The notes: generated by a model not told the origin, from the letters alone. DNA of 64,000 bases from Pinus tabuliformis (GCA_031772625.1 CM062811.1:649524606-649588605); one strand, 5' to 3'; positions 43,201 through 53,151 are shown, counted from the first letter of the stretch. Program-made: numbers and translations.

Positions 43201-44015
43201 TGGCTAAGGTAAATGAAAGGTTTGACAAAAGCAAACAGAATGAGGCAGCCAAGGACAGAGAGGTAAAAGCTCTTAAGAGGAGAATTGCTGAACTAGAGAA
43301 GGAGCTTGCACTAGAAAGGGTGACAGCTGAAATAAAAGCAGTGCTGTGGAGCAATATTGGGCGGTCCATTGCCAAACAGTGGCAATATATCGAGACCATG
43401 GATGAGCAAATGGTGCTCATCACCAAAGCAAACAGAGAAATTCAGAGAGCCAGGGCAAGCCTTGGACACATGCCAGAAGCTGCTACTAGGATGATCAATA
43501 TTCTGAACCATAAGACTAGCTCTCAATTAGCTGTCATGGGAATCACCAACAGGACAGAAACAATTGCTGTAGCCAAAAGAGTCATAACACTAAGGAGCTT
43601 AGTTGGAACATTGGAGAGGAGGACCCAGGATATGCAAACTGAAATCAATAGATTCCTGGAAAAATTCGTGACACTGCAGAACAGAGGCCTCCCCAGCATC
43701 TTAAGCAGTGTAGGAAGACTGCTCACCCTGGACAATTACAACAAGAGGATTGATGCCCATGCAGTGGCAGAGATTGCACAACCACCCAGCACTTCAGCAG
43801 AGCCAGGGCCAGCCACAGGGCAGAGTATGTATGACAGGGTAGAGAACCTGTTTTTCCTCATGAATGAAGTTGACCATCTGTTTGATACACCACCTAACTT
43901 CTTCAAATTTACAGAAGCAGATGAAACTCTGGGTGCAATCCTAGCACACCAACTGCCCACACAGGATGCCTGGAGAAATTTAACACAAACAGTTCTGTCA
44001 GGCCAGAATCAGTAG
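40233..44015 (+). CDS. Unknown 1260-aa protein encoded inside the 3' LTR
   Basis: Second copy of the protein at 26374, with the same start, domains and end. Differences seen: Ser to Leu and Cys to Tyr in the globular half, Ile to Leu, Ser to Pro in the linker, Val to Gly and Leu to Pro before the Pro-rich hinge, a 4-residue in-frame insertion in the Thr/Ala-rich hinge (about residue 944), and Lys to Arg in a coiled coil. No stop or frameshift has arisen in either copy. Lying 2.3 kb after the gag-pol stop, this copy is the 3'-most gene of a genome-length RNA, the position of accessory ORFs in Athila-like elements. Confidence 0.85.
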   Translation: METPIALNIRPINAPHQELAWKALGDMDYQMLDWFPMGTKYNVLMLNELRAQHLSGADILGIWESNLPIYNLPQVNPMPELIYSCQECYDPSQRAVISPTGLVLFQITPESINQMLRFNTAKKLTPLSMQNLINRGSKLSSDQIVKINQLFVTPGSETVRTPPIGYHYLNELGRMLVDLISYVLGFRGLEDVDESIMAMLSIFAPGKPPAVQYDYATYIAEKIHEQFMNLKRERLFRYSSYIYHLFLFYQPDTFLVPLRPLNAQGIPRSVVFWTSVFHSTSVSPYTYYEFIDLFVHPALTALQGTPPPRLTDDMKRILHLNKSYNIGNWYFYQNHTVIRIYGCELNPFRLPRYVPMRLFALEYFRQFGNSDYLHFQSRNKKSQLKVRNQLGSFLYNRKEEGWKEAHIILEGLRLQTSFEWIPYDPNHSISLRRIRYKLGNYAHKRQPEIEKYANALDWEEGTLVEQVTEVELLEKEARNVQKEADLETCGQVPLSYRKQIGTAAKSSAAQQPTAEKTPQAASKDKGKQVEQPPVLTEEQVDTLLQQQEEMEEQELGQQQEKAQSSEQQPLQQEKGTDLPSNTEQQPQTEVPPRTDTNVDTSVLQTPQKEDLTRKRERETPQTSSFIRGEKRQRLNDSQEEDIAVRQAMGMGPPSGEISASSSQRGHDMTMGGEVSSSGQHREEQSSIKQQFIDIKRRSDPIKVQLYDHLLKLAPSNQQRLMSAFDVSEGKMIMSHFMPTTLHPQTTSDYLRTNMEVLAKDIHPMDKIELHKQTGEMVYASLADETLENYKLKSSLDNTASQLELERASSQAKDNRIKSLEEVIIEIGHDPKDVKGIQELLKIRDADMAALRKKIKLPATIHPQTDEVAQQRQEKDTTDLLVSLYKELVRTQDQLGQTEAAKAALQEALKQREEGQPSQPPPVIINLEEVPPKTTPPPQQTEATAPTTAPSTTATTTTSEQAASLDMQKLQAEIQAMESQMKELDELKKTLAKVNERFDKSKQNEAAKDREVKALKRRIAELEKELALERVTAEIKAVLWSNIGRSIAKQWQYIETMDEQMVLITKANREIQRARASLGHMPEAATRMINILNHKTSSQLAVMGITNRTETIAVAKRVITLRSLVGTLERRTQDMQTEINRFLEKFVTLQNRGLPSILSSVGRLLTLDNYNKRIDAHAVAEIAQPPSTSAEPGPATGQSMYDRVENLFFLMNEVDHLFDTPPNFFKFTEADETLGAILAHQLPTQDAWRNLTQTVLSGQNQ

Positions 44016-44860
44016 CGCTATTTCTACAGCTAAATAAGCACACATGCGCAGGCACAGTTTTGAGGAAAATATCTACAGGGAAGAGGCAGAGGCTGAGCCA
44101 ACTCAGCAGGACCATTGACTCACCACAAGCAACAGTCACAATCTCAGGTGACAAGTCCAAGACACAGCGTACAAAGCATTGAAGACAGATTTTCCAGCAT
44201 TTACTCAGAAAATCTCGACCGACTTAGCTGTCTCCAAAGGCTAAAATATCTTCTGACAGAGCATTAAAATGCCTGTACTCTGTAATCAATGCTGCATTAA
44301 ATTTTGGCCATAATATCTTAAGTAGTTGGTAAGAAAGTAAAATCTGAGATAACTCAGGACTCAGATATTTTGTAAATGACAGCAAGTATATATTCACCCT
44401 TCACAGCGGTTGAAGGGGTTGTTGTAATTTCCTTTTGAGAACTCTCTCTTACTGTAATATTCTCAGAGAAGTAATACAAAGGAAGGATGGAATTTCCAAG
44501 GCTTGGTGTACTTTGAAGTATTGTGGTGAAAGATGAATGTTACAGGATTCCAGGGTGTTGCATAAAACAATAAGTATTCTCAAATCTCTTTGTTGTATGT
44601 TTTCGAGTCTTTTGTTCTCTTTTGTTGCATAAATGTTTTACACTTGATAGCAAGGTGAAAGGATAGTTCCAGGACTTAACCCATGTTTACCCTGGACTCA
44701 AACTGAGCTATTATACATGTTTTCCTCAGATACAGTGACAGAATTGTAATTCTTAATTGCTGCATTTCGAAACTGTGTCTTCTACTGTGACAGTCATTCT
44801 CAGGGATTCAATCTTTGCCCCTAAGACCTCTGTTTTCTCCTCTTAAAGCTGTCTGTTGGG

Positions 44861-44870
44861 TATATATAAA
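44861..44870 (+). promoter_or_regulatory. Second TATA box, near the 3' LTR end
   Basis: TATATATAAA, the counterpart of 30990-30999. From here transcription could read out into flanking DNA. Confidence 0.5.
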
Positions 44871-45267
44871 CAATAAGTGAAAATTCTTAAATGCTTTCAC
44901 TGTTTGTGTTACCTGTTTCCACTCATCTAACCAAAACACTGTTCTATTAAACACTCAAATGGCCCTGTAAGTCCCATCTTTCATCCCAAAGTTTCAAACA
45001 CATATAGCCGCAGACTCCATTGCCCAATGGTATTCAGCCTCTCTGAAAACTACATCACTAGAATCTAAAAGGAGTTTCATCAACCAACACATAAACAAAA
45101 CCAGTGCATAATAGCTAGCCTAAAACCCTATCATAAACAGTTACAAATCATAAAGAGAGAGCCCTCTCTGATCACAGTTTGGCTAGAAACAGTGATCCAA
45201 AGATTGGTTAGTGGTTACCCCGGCCGTATTCCCTTGGGAGTCATAGGGAACAACCTGGGTGTTAACA

Positions 45268-45272
45268 CAAGA
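45268..45272. repeat. Target-site duplication of giant-LTR element, right
   Basis: CAAGA, identical to 24330-24334. Confidence 0.93.
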
Positions 45273-45329
45273 TTCCATGAAAGGTATGCAAAGGTTCAAA
45301 ACTGGATGAGAGGACACAACTTGTCATCA

Positions 45330-45348
45330 GGTCCTCCTTCTAGCGCCA
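45330..45348 (-). other. Primer-binding site of minus-strand gag element
   Basis: On the minus strand it reads TGGCGCTAGAAGGAGGACC, a pattern common at PBS positions of plant LTR elements. It lies four bases inside the LTR end at 45353. The leader that follows continues, after removing the giant element, into the gag at 24329. Confidence 0.75.
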
Positions 45349-45352
45349 GAAA

Positions 45353-46269
45353 TGTTGATGGTGCTGGACCCACCAACATGTCAAGGGTATCTCCCCGGTA
45401 AGAATTCCTAGTTAGACCTTAGACCGTTTGGTGTAGGAGTTCCAACAGTGGGTGGTAAAGTAATGCCTTGACCGCAATGTCACACAGAGGAAAGTAAGAT
45501 AACTTTGTTGGTAGCAAGGGTGTGACCGCTGCAGTGAGTCAAGGAAGGTGCATGAGAGGTTCCTAACATAGGTGGGTTGAGATGAGTGTGCCCCTTGGAA
45601 ACCTATAAGTGTACTCAGCTGGGAAGGGAACACACGAGCGAAGATGCATCACAAGCTGGAAAGTAGGTCAGTTCGACAATCCAAAGTGATGGTTAAACCA
45701 ACAACACATCTGCAACAAGATTCATATAATTGCATACAAAATTGTTCATACACAACTACGTAAGTTAAACAACATACATTGCTACAACAACTAGAACAGT
45801 CCAACTACAATAACAACATATGCATGAAAACGTGTTGGCTCTTATTATATAAAGAAGTGTAAGTTCCAATCATACAATACATCCATGTAAACCTGCTAGC
45901 CCCAATAGTGAAATGTTACAACCACATCCGCCTGCTCCTCCAAAGAGATGAACTAGCTCCATACAGTGGAGAAGCCAAGGCGCGTTACAATACTATCCAA
46001 GCTCTTTCTAAGATAGTCTTATCAGAAGCTTAGCTAACCAAAAGCCTATACAATGAGTTATGAGGGACTATTTATAGCAAAGGGTGGGGTGACCCTTGAC
46101 ATTCCCCTTTGTGATAGTTCATCTACCCTCATGACTCTTCATCTACTCTATGACTGTTACATCCATATATTGACACTTGACTTACACTTGACATGACGTT
46201 ACATTACAATGCACATGTACTCATGTGAGACAACATGGCTTGAGCAAGCCATGTAAGACATCACTAACA
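45353..46269 (-). repeat. LTR of minus-strand gag element (917 bp)
   Basis: On the plus strand it runs from TGTTGATGGTGC to TCACTAACA, a TGTT...AACA pair, with the PBS beside its inner end. On the minus strand CTATAAATAG (46069-46078) is a good TATA box. A hairpin-like inverted repeat (ACATGGCTTG, AG, CAAGCCATGT) lies at 46233-46254, near the U3 start. No second copy of this LTR is visible in the window. No coding sequence. Confidence 0.7.
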
Positions 46270-48539
46270 CTTGGTCCGTTGTGATGAGACCAACTCTTTG
46301 GCATGCTTGTGATGGCGAAGGTGGTGAGCTGATGCCAAGCTTGGTCGTTTGAGATGGTGTGCATGCACCTCATGGTGACATCTTGCTAAAGCAAACTCTT
46401 GCCTCCAGTTCAACCGATGCATTGGTTCAGCTCCTGCATCCAACTCGTCTGCTAACATGCACATGGTCTTGTTAGGTGCGACTGAACCGACAACACACTG
46501 ATGCATAGTGTCTGTGCTAATCTTCAAGTGTGTGTTGGTGGTCACGCACATCAACTTTGCGAAGTACATGTTCAACTCCAATTGAACTTGCTTCTTGTCT
46601 TCACCTTAGCGAGTGTGCTGAATGGGTTGGATTGCATGCGTGTGCAAAATGACATGCATGTTGCTGAATCCCTTGCATGCGATCAACAAAACTGCTCACC
46701 ATGTTTGCTCCGTGTCAGCTGTTGGGATGGATCTTTAACTTGTATGGGCGCAGTTTCATCCGTGAGTGCATGTTGCGCCCACTGCTATTCTTGTTCCTGC
46801 TGTAACTCATTCGTCTGTCTGTGCAGCTTCATGTTCTTCCTTTAGTTGCTGCTTCAGCACATGCAACTCCTTCTTTATTCTATTCTCTATCTTCGCGTGG
46901 TATTCATGTCACGCCGTCACTTCATAGCCTGAGTCTCCAAATTTTCTTTCATCATTAGTGGATCTGCTTGATCTTGCAACTTTGTTCCGCCTCTGTGTTG
47001 TCAACAACCTTCCTCTTGCATTCAATGCATTCGTTGCGGTCACTACATTCGTTGCGTTCGGTATGTTACCTTCAGCTGCTATTCATGATGCTACTCATTG
47101 GGATAACTTGATGTTATTTTCTACGAACAACTTGATATCTTCGTGAGTAGGCAAGCTCATAGACATTTGATCAGTTGCATCTCCTGGTGTGCTCTGGTCG
47201 GTGTCTTCGACTCTGCCTTCTTGGAAACTATTGTACCTGCATTGTTGAGAGGTAGATGAAAAAATGCAATACCTGGAGACATGGCAACACTCATGGAAGG
47301 CAATATGTCAGTCTAAAACCAAAATTAACTTGAGAACTGACTTTCAACATATTTGTGTGACTGATCATGAAGGTTGCGCAATTTCGGCCGGGGGACACTG
47401 ATTGCCAAGACTGCGAAAGGCACAATCTGGGCTGCTGGGAGACTGGATGATTGTTGGAACTGTGCAATGCACAATCCAGTTTGGCTACTAATTACTGGAA
47501 TTGCATAATGCGCAATCTCAGCTGGCAATGGTTGCAGGCTCAGTGACTGCATTGCGCAATTTTTTTGGCTAATAATCACTGTCCCTCAGAAATGCGCAAA
47601 ATGGTCCTGGAGGATAGTGCCTGGGAAGAAATGTTCATTTCCTGATAGGAAGACAGAGCCTTCCCTCTCAGGATTGTGCAATGTTGTCTTGGTGAGGCAG
47701 AGTCTAGGCCAAGGCTACCCAGACTCGCTGACGGGCAACTGAAAGTGAATGTGAGTGTGAATGCATGGTGATACTGAGTGTAATCATAAGTGAATGATCA
47801 TGCATGCAAATGGCGAATGACAGATTTAGAAAATGGAACAACATGCATGTGGGTGAGGCGAGTCACCGAATCGGCTACCGTTTGTGAAAAACAGTTCATG
47901 CATGTGACAATAGTGAGATAGCAACGAAAACTGAAACAATGCTAGGACAAGCTAGTATACATGTAAACGACAGCAATCGTTCAAATAAATCAAGCAAATA
48001 GTACTCACACAAGCGAAAACACAAAAAGCGACAGAAATGCAACACAAGGCATGGAAAGCGGGCTTACCCAAAAACAACTGAGCTGAACGTGCCGACTGCT
48101 CCTAGATGTGACGTGGGATGTTAGAGCTGCAAGGTTGATGTGAGGAATGAGCTCTGCAACATCCAATTGATGAATTTTGATAATATCGAGGTTGTGATGC
48201 GCATGCAACAAATCGAGGGAAAGCGACACTTGGTGGGAGGTTCCTGAAATGAACCTTGCATGTAACCTACAACTACTAAACATAGATCCCTGAAACAAGG
48301 GATGCCTTTGCATGCTGCCTTGGGAGAAACATCCCATGCATGCAAGTCAGTTTTTCTCGGTCCTAGAGGGAATCGGTCAACTCAGCTGCACATGCAAGAG
48401 ACTGCTCGATTGTTGGGAGAAAATGCGCATTTGTGGCTAGAAGCTGGGCTGGTTGCCCAGGAGATTTGCACAATTTCTGGGCAGAGGAGCTGATTGCTGC
48501 CCAAATTTACACAAATTCTGGGCTGAGGCTCCTCGAACC
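46270..48539. other. Unassigned sequence with GCGCAAT-type repeats
   Basis: No gene I can name. Short open frames at 46264-46581 (minus) and 46501-46845 (plus) have no recognisable motif. From about 47375 to 47600, and again at 48415-48520, phrases such as TTGCGCAATTT, TGCACAATC and GCTGGG recur at roughly 40-50 bp spacing, suggesting a diverged tandem repeat. The stretch may be the LTR or untranslated part of another decayed element. Confidence 0.4.
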
Positions 48540-49437
48540 ATCTTGTAGGTATCTTTGCGAACACTGTTTTTACACCTGCATCATCTAAATTGCTAACAGA
48601 AATAAGATTTCTTGACAATGCAGGAATATGCAGAACACCCAGAAGTGTTTTAATCCTTCCACCTTGCAACTTCAACTTGAATTTTTCACGACCAACGATT
48701 CTAGCCTTCTTGTCATCCCCTAAGAAGACATCACCACCATCATATTTCTCATACTTGCAGAACCACTCCCTGTGGGGAGTGAAGTGAAAGGATGCACCTA
48801 AGTCAATCAACCATTCCTCATAATCTACATGTGTAATTGAAGAAGAAGCCAAGTACACATCCCCACCTTCAATTGAGGTGGTTTTCGCCTCTACAGAAGG
48901 AGCATCATTAGAACCCTTTCCTTTCTCAAGAGCTTTATATTTATAGTCCCTTTTGAAGTGCCCTTCCTTTCCACATTTCCAACACACCTTTATAGGTTTT
49001 CCTAGAGATTTAGATCTCTCACTCGAGGACTTATTTTTGTTTATGTTTTGCGACCATCATTGTCTAGACAAGGTATCACCATTCTGGACCTCCATATTTT
49101 TCCGTCTCATCTCCTCCGATGGTAAGGATGAGAATATTTCATCAAACTGCAAGGCAATTGCGTTGCTACCTATTGCAACAACCATACTATCCCACGAATC
49201 TGGTAGAGAACACAACAAACTGATGCACTTACATTCATCTGAAATTTAAATATCAACACATAATAATTGCCTTACAATAGTATTAAAAGCATATATATGC
49301 TCTGTCACCAAGTCTCCATATTTCATCCTTATGTTATACAACCTTTTCCGTAGGAAACATTTATTCACCAGAGACTTAGATTGGTACAAATTCCCTAACT
49401 TGTCCCACAAATCCATCATAGGGGTTGCCAAAGCCAT
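48540..49437 (-). pseudogene. Copia gag and protease, minus strand
   Basis: Reading down from 49437: copia gag sequence (MMDLWDKLGNLYQSKSLVNK; MKYGDLVTEHIYAFNTIVRQ), then a second gag part in another frame, then a zinc knuckle (CWKCGKEGHFKRD, with the last Cys changed to Tyr). Next is the protease motif WLIDLGASFHFTPHREWF, where D-S-G has become D-L-G, and LHIPALSRNLISVSNLDDAG. It breaks off near 48540. Both key changes inactivate it. It meets a plus-strand copia integrase fragment head to head at about 49440. Confidence 0.82.
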
Positions 49438-49459
49438 GTTACATGATTAGGGGTTGCCA
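49419..49459. repeat. 12-bp direct repeat at the copia inversion junction
   Basis: TAGGGGTTGCCA occurs at 49419-49430 and 49448-49459, on either side of the point where minus-strand gag meets plus-strand integrase. It may record the rearrangement or simply be chance. Confidence 0.5.
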
Positions 49460-51802
49460 TTGTTCTTGTGGGCAGAGGCCTGCAACACAGTTGTTTACTT
49501 GCAAAACAGGAGTCGGCATCGTGCCTTGGGGCACATGACTCCGGAGGAGGCTTTCTCTGGGAAGAAGCCTGGTATTGGTCATCTTCATATCTTTGGATGC
49601 ATTACATACTCCTATATACCCAAGGAGAAGAGGACCAAACTAGAGCCCACCACAGAGAAGGGTATCTTTGTGGGCTACAGTGAGACCTCAAAGGCCTTTC
49701 GGATTTACATTCCTGCACAGAGGAGAGTTGTTGTCAGACGGGATGTGAAGTTCGAGGAGGACAGGGCCTTCAAGAGGTCACGGGAGTTAGAGTATCTAGA
49801 TCAGCCAGACCCTCAGTAGCAGTTGAGTCAGTTGCAGGGATCCAGTGGGCAGGGATAAGGAGGATCCAGAGGTACATCTATGAGGATGTCAGGTCCGTCA
49901 GTGAGTAGTGGCTCGCCGAGCTAGAGGGGTGGTGCTCCGGGCAGCATGCAGAGCAGTTCACTAGGGAGTCCATTGATGGACAGTTCACACGGTGCCTCAG
50001 CTTCTACAGGTTCAGGTGCAGGCAGGAGGACAACAGACAGACAATCAGGATTTCAGGCTCCTAATGATGATGAGGATGAGGAGTTTCATTCTCCGGTGGG
50101 AGAAGTGCGCTCAGGGAAGAGAAAGCCCAAGTGGCTTCAGGACACCTTGAGAGATGCCACATCTGTTGCTGAGCTGAAGAGGCCAGTCAGAGAGAGTAGA
50201 CCACCTGAGAGGTTTTGTAGCTATATGGCGATGGTTACCAACATCCTTGACTCTGAGCCTTCTAGCTATGAGGAGGCAGCTAGCCAGCAGGTCTGGAGAG
50301 AGGCCATGCAGGAGGAGTATTCTTCTATCATGAAGAATGATGTTTGGGAGGTGGTGCCGAGGCCTGAGGGCAAATCCGTGGTTACTTCCAGATGGCTTTA
50401 CAAGGTAAAGCATGCTGCAGATGGCAGCATTGAGAAATTCAAAGCGAGATTTATGGCTAGAGGGTTCTCCCAGGTAGAGGGAGTTGATTATGAGGAGACC
50501 TTCACTCCCGTGGCTCGATATACTTCGATCCGCTCCATTATATCGATAGCAGCAGAGATGGGTTGGAAGATCCACCAGATGGATGTGAAGACCGCATTTC
50601 TCAATGACTTCATACAGGAGGAGGTGTACATTGAGCAGCCACAGGGCTTTGAGGTGCATGGGAAGGAGTCCCATGTGTGTAGACTGAAGAAGGCCCTTTA
50701 TGGCCTGAAGCAAGCTCCCAGAGCTTGGTACTCCAGGATAGATACATATTTGCAGGGGATGGGTTTCACAAAGAGTGAGGCAGATCCGAACCTTTACTTT
50801 ATTGTGATTGGTGAGGAGCCTCTCATTCTGGTGTTGTATGTGGATGACTTGATCATTACAGGTGCAGAGAGATTCATAGAGCATTGCAAGAGAGATCTTG
50901 TGACAGAGTTTGAGATGAAGGACATCGGCTTGATGCATTACTTTTTGGGTTTGGAGGTGTGGCAGGAGGAGGGGCATTTCTTCCTGGGGCAGGGGAAGTA
51001 TATTGTGGACATCCTTAGCAGATTCCACATGGAGGATTGTAGACCCATGTCGACACCGATGATCACCAATTGGAAGAAGCTTCATCCTTCGGATTCCGAG
51101 TTGGTGGATCCCACATTGTGCAGGCAGCTGATTGGTTCCTTGATGTATTTGGTCAACACTAGACCAGATATATGTTTTGCAGTCAACACGATGAGTCAGT
51201 TTATGTGTGAGCCTAGGAAGGTTCACTGGGTGGGTGCAAAACACATTTTGCGGTACTTGCAGGGGACAATGGATTATGGTCTGGACTACAGGCAGGGAGA
51301 TGGAGTGAGATTGGAAGGATACACTTATTCTGATTGGGCAGGTTGTGCTTCTGATAGGAAGAGCACTTCAGGGTGTTGTTTTGGGTAGGGTTCAGCAGTA
51401 GTGTCATGGTTCAGCCGGAAGCAGCAGTCAGTAGCACTGAGTTCAGCGGAAGCAGAGTATATGGCAGCCAGTCTAGCTAGTTTTGAGGCTATCTGGCTTC
51501 ACAAGATGTTGTTTGGCTTATTTGGTCAGCCGTTGAGACCTTCAGTGATTTACTGTGATAATCAGAGTTGCATTAAACTCACGGAGAATCCAGTATTTCA
51601 TGACAGGTCAAAGCATATCGGGATCAGATATCATTTCATCAGAGACTATGTTCAGAAGGGAGTTGTGAAGCTTGAGTATATTTCCACTGATGAGCAGGTT
51701 GCAGATATCCTTACCAAAGCCTTACCACGGGGCAAGCATGTCTACTTCAGAGACAAGATGGGTGTGGTGAGGAACACCTTCCTCGGTAAGAGGGAGTGTT
51801 GA
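49454..51802 (+). pseudogene. Copia integrase C-part, RT and RNase H
   Basis: One frame throughout with a few stops. It begins inside integrase (LFLWAEACNTVVYLQNRS; FGCITYSYIPKEKRTK) and has stops at 49817, 49856 and 49922 in the Ser/Gly-rich linker. It then runs through RT: NDVWEVVPRPEGK, MDVKTAFLNDFIQEEVYIEQ, the YVDD box at 50837-50848. A TAG at 51386 replaces the Trp expected before SAVVSWFSRKQQS. RNase H follows (SSAEAEYMAA; YCDNQSCIKL; VADILTKALPRGKH). It would make and integrate cDNA; four stops make this copy inactive, though the frame is otherwise well kept. Confidence 0.9.
51786..51796 (+). other. Copia polypurine tract
   Basis: GTAAGAGGGAG lies directly before the 3' LTR and overlaps the last codons of pol. 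Confidence 0.8.
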
Positions 51803-52945
51803 AATTTGGTACCGGAGGATAGGTGGTTCCCTTAGGCTTTGATCTTTGGCCTAGGGAAAAGTGTCCAAAAGAATTTAATTTTTCTCCTAAAGTGACTTTA
51901 TAATTTTATAAAGTTAAATCTAATTTAAAAGTGACTTTAAGTGATAAAGTTACTAAGTCTAATTTTAAAGCGACTTTTATAAAGTCAATGAAAAATTAGA
52001 AAGGAAAAGTGACTTTGGAAATAAATGACTAAGTGGGTCTTTATTAAAGTAGGGTGAATTAAAAAATAAAAAGTGAGATTTAAATGAGCATTTAATCTCA
52101 GCCATTGATTTAAATCTATTTCAGCCATTGGATTTAGAGATCACCAAAAAGTCACTTGGATCACCCAAAAGTCATTTGGAGTTATATTAAGGGAGGAAAA
52201 GGAGGAAAAGATCACATTCGATTCAATTCTTTCATGAGCAGATTGGGAGAAGGAGAGCAAGAGAGCAAGAGAGATTTCTGAGCAAGGAGGAGAAGGAGAC
52301 AACAACTTGGCACACATTCCAAGGCAGCAGTTGAGCAGATTTGTACAGCTGGTTCAGTACACAGTGAAAGGCAGATTTTGGCACGATTTTCGAGGAGTGG
52401 TTTGCACAAAAATCGAGGAGCAGTTTGTTGATTTTTCTGCACGCAAAACGAGGGTTGTACAACACATTTAATGTTGTCCGTACAGCTTCATTTAATGTTG
52501 AAAGTGGGCACGAAAATCGAGGAGTCCGTACAACATTTATTGCTGTCCTGTTTGCTGTAATTTCCAGATTGCTGTGAGGCACGGGAAAAGAGATAAGTTG
52601 TAAATTTGCTTGCTGATTTTTTGCTGAAAAGTTCTCACTGTAAAAAGGCAATTTTCAGAAATAAAGAAGAGCTCTCGAATTGGTTTCCCCAAGAGTTGTA
52701 GGGGGTTTTTCCAGGGTCACATTGACCAAAAATCTCAGTGTTTAAATGTGTTTTAATGGTTGTTTATTACTGCTGATTTTTATTTCTGCAATTTCCAGCA
52801 TTCTGTAAAATTTCCAGAATTTGTGTTTTCAGCAAATTTATTTTTTTCAGCGTGTTAAATGTATGGTTATGGGAAAGGGCATTTAACTATATGGGAGAAA
52901 TAAGGAGAAACTAAAAACCGGGGTGGGAAAACAGAAATTTCTACA
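51797..52945 (+). repeat. Copia 3' LTR
   Basis: It starts TGTTGAAATTTGG and ends CAGAAATTTCTACA, ends that mirror each other. It is preceded by a purine tract. AATAAA at about 52658 could serve 3' end formation. The matching 5' LTR is not in the window. No coding sequence inside. Confidence 0.8.
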
Positions 52946-52959
52946 CACTTCAAAGCATT

Positions 52960-53108
52960 GTTGCAAGTTTGGTAATGCCAGAACTAGTGCTTCACTAATT
53001 TTCTTCTTTAACTCATCGAAAGACTTCTAATGCTCTTTTCCCCACTGGAAACTCTTGCCACTTGTTGTTGTGGCATGGAGTAGTGTTGCTATCGCTGAAA
53101 ATGAGTGA
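52960..53108 (-). pseudogene. Chromovirus pol scrap (RT-RNase H joint)
   Basis: About 145 bases match 60711-60855 closely (for example TTTGGTAATGCCAGAACT), so on the minus strand this is the stretch between RT and RNase H of a chromovirus-type gypsy element. It has more changes than the longer copy. It may be the far end of the truncated copy at 56470-57786. Confidence 0.75.
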
Positions 53109-53151
53109 TTTATATGGATCTTGATTGAGTCTTGTCATATTGGCTATTTAA

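Larger units (their letters stand above)
24335..45267 (+). mobile_element. Giant-LTR Ty3/gypsy retrotransposon carrying an ORF in each LTR
   Basis: A 20.9-kb element with near-identical LTRs of about 7.1 kb, exact 5-bp target duplications, a PBS right after the 5' LTR and a single intact gag-pol ORF. LTRs this long are exceptional, and each holds a full 1256- or 1260-codon ORF. Comparing the LTRs by eye I count about 16 substitutions and two indels (37 and 12 bp), about 0.2% divergence, so insertion is recent. The PBS type, gag-pol order and extra RNase H place it near the Tat/Ogre group of Ty3/gypsy. It interrupts a minus-strand gag element. All coding parts look functional, so it may be active. 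Confidence 0.93.
38157..45267 (+). repeat. 3' LTR of giant element (7,111 bp)
   Basis: Starts TGTTGGATACC and ends GTGTTAACA, aligned with 24335-31396 over the full length. The 49-bp length difference is explained exactly by a 37-bp segment at about 39561-39597 and a 12-bp in-frame segment inside the ORF at about 43065-43076. Confidence 0.95.

Noticed and set aside
24335..45267. Two 7-kb repeats as a segmental duplication or assembly artefact
   Set aside because: They begin and end with TGTT...AACA, flank a PBS and a full gag-pol, and are bordered by an exact 5-bp target duplication; LTRs explain all of this. An assembly check would still be wise.
46501..46845. 114-codon Cys-rich plus-strand frame
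   Set aside because: Cys richness comes from TGT/TGC-rich low-complexity DNA; no knuckle or secreted-peptide pattern.
50111..51244. 377-codon open frame on the minus strand
   Set aside because: It lies antisense to the well-supported copia RT; its composition is that of a mirror frame and it has no motif.
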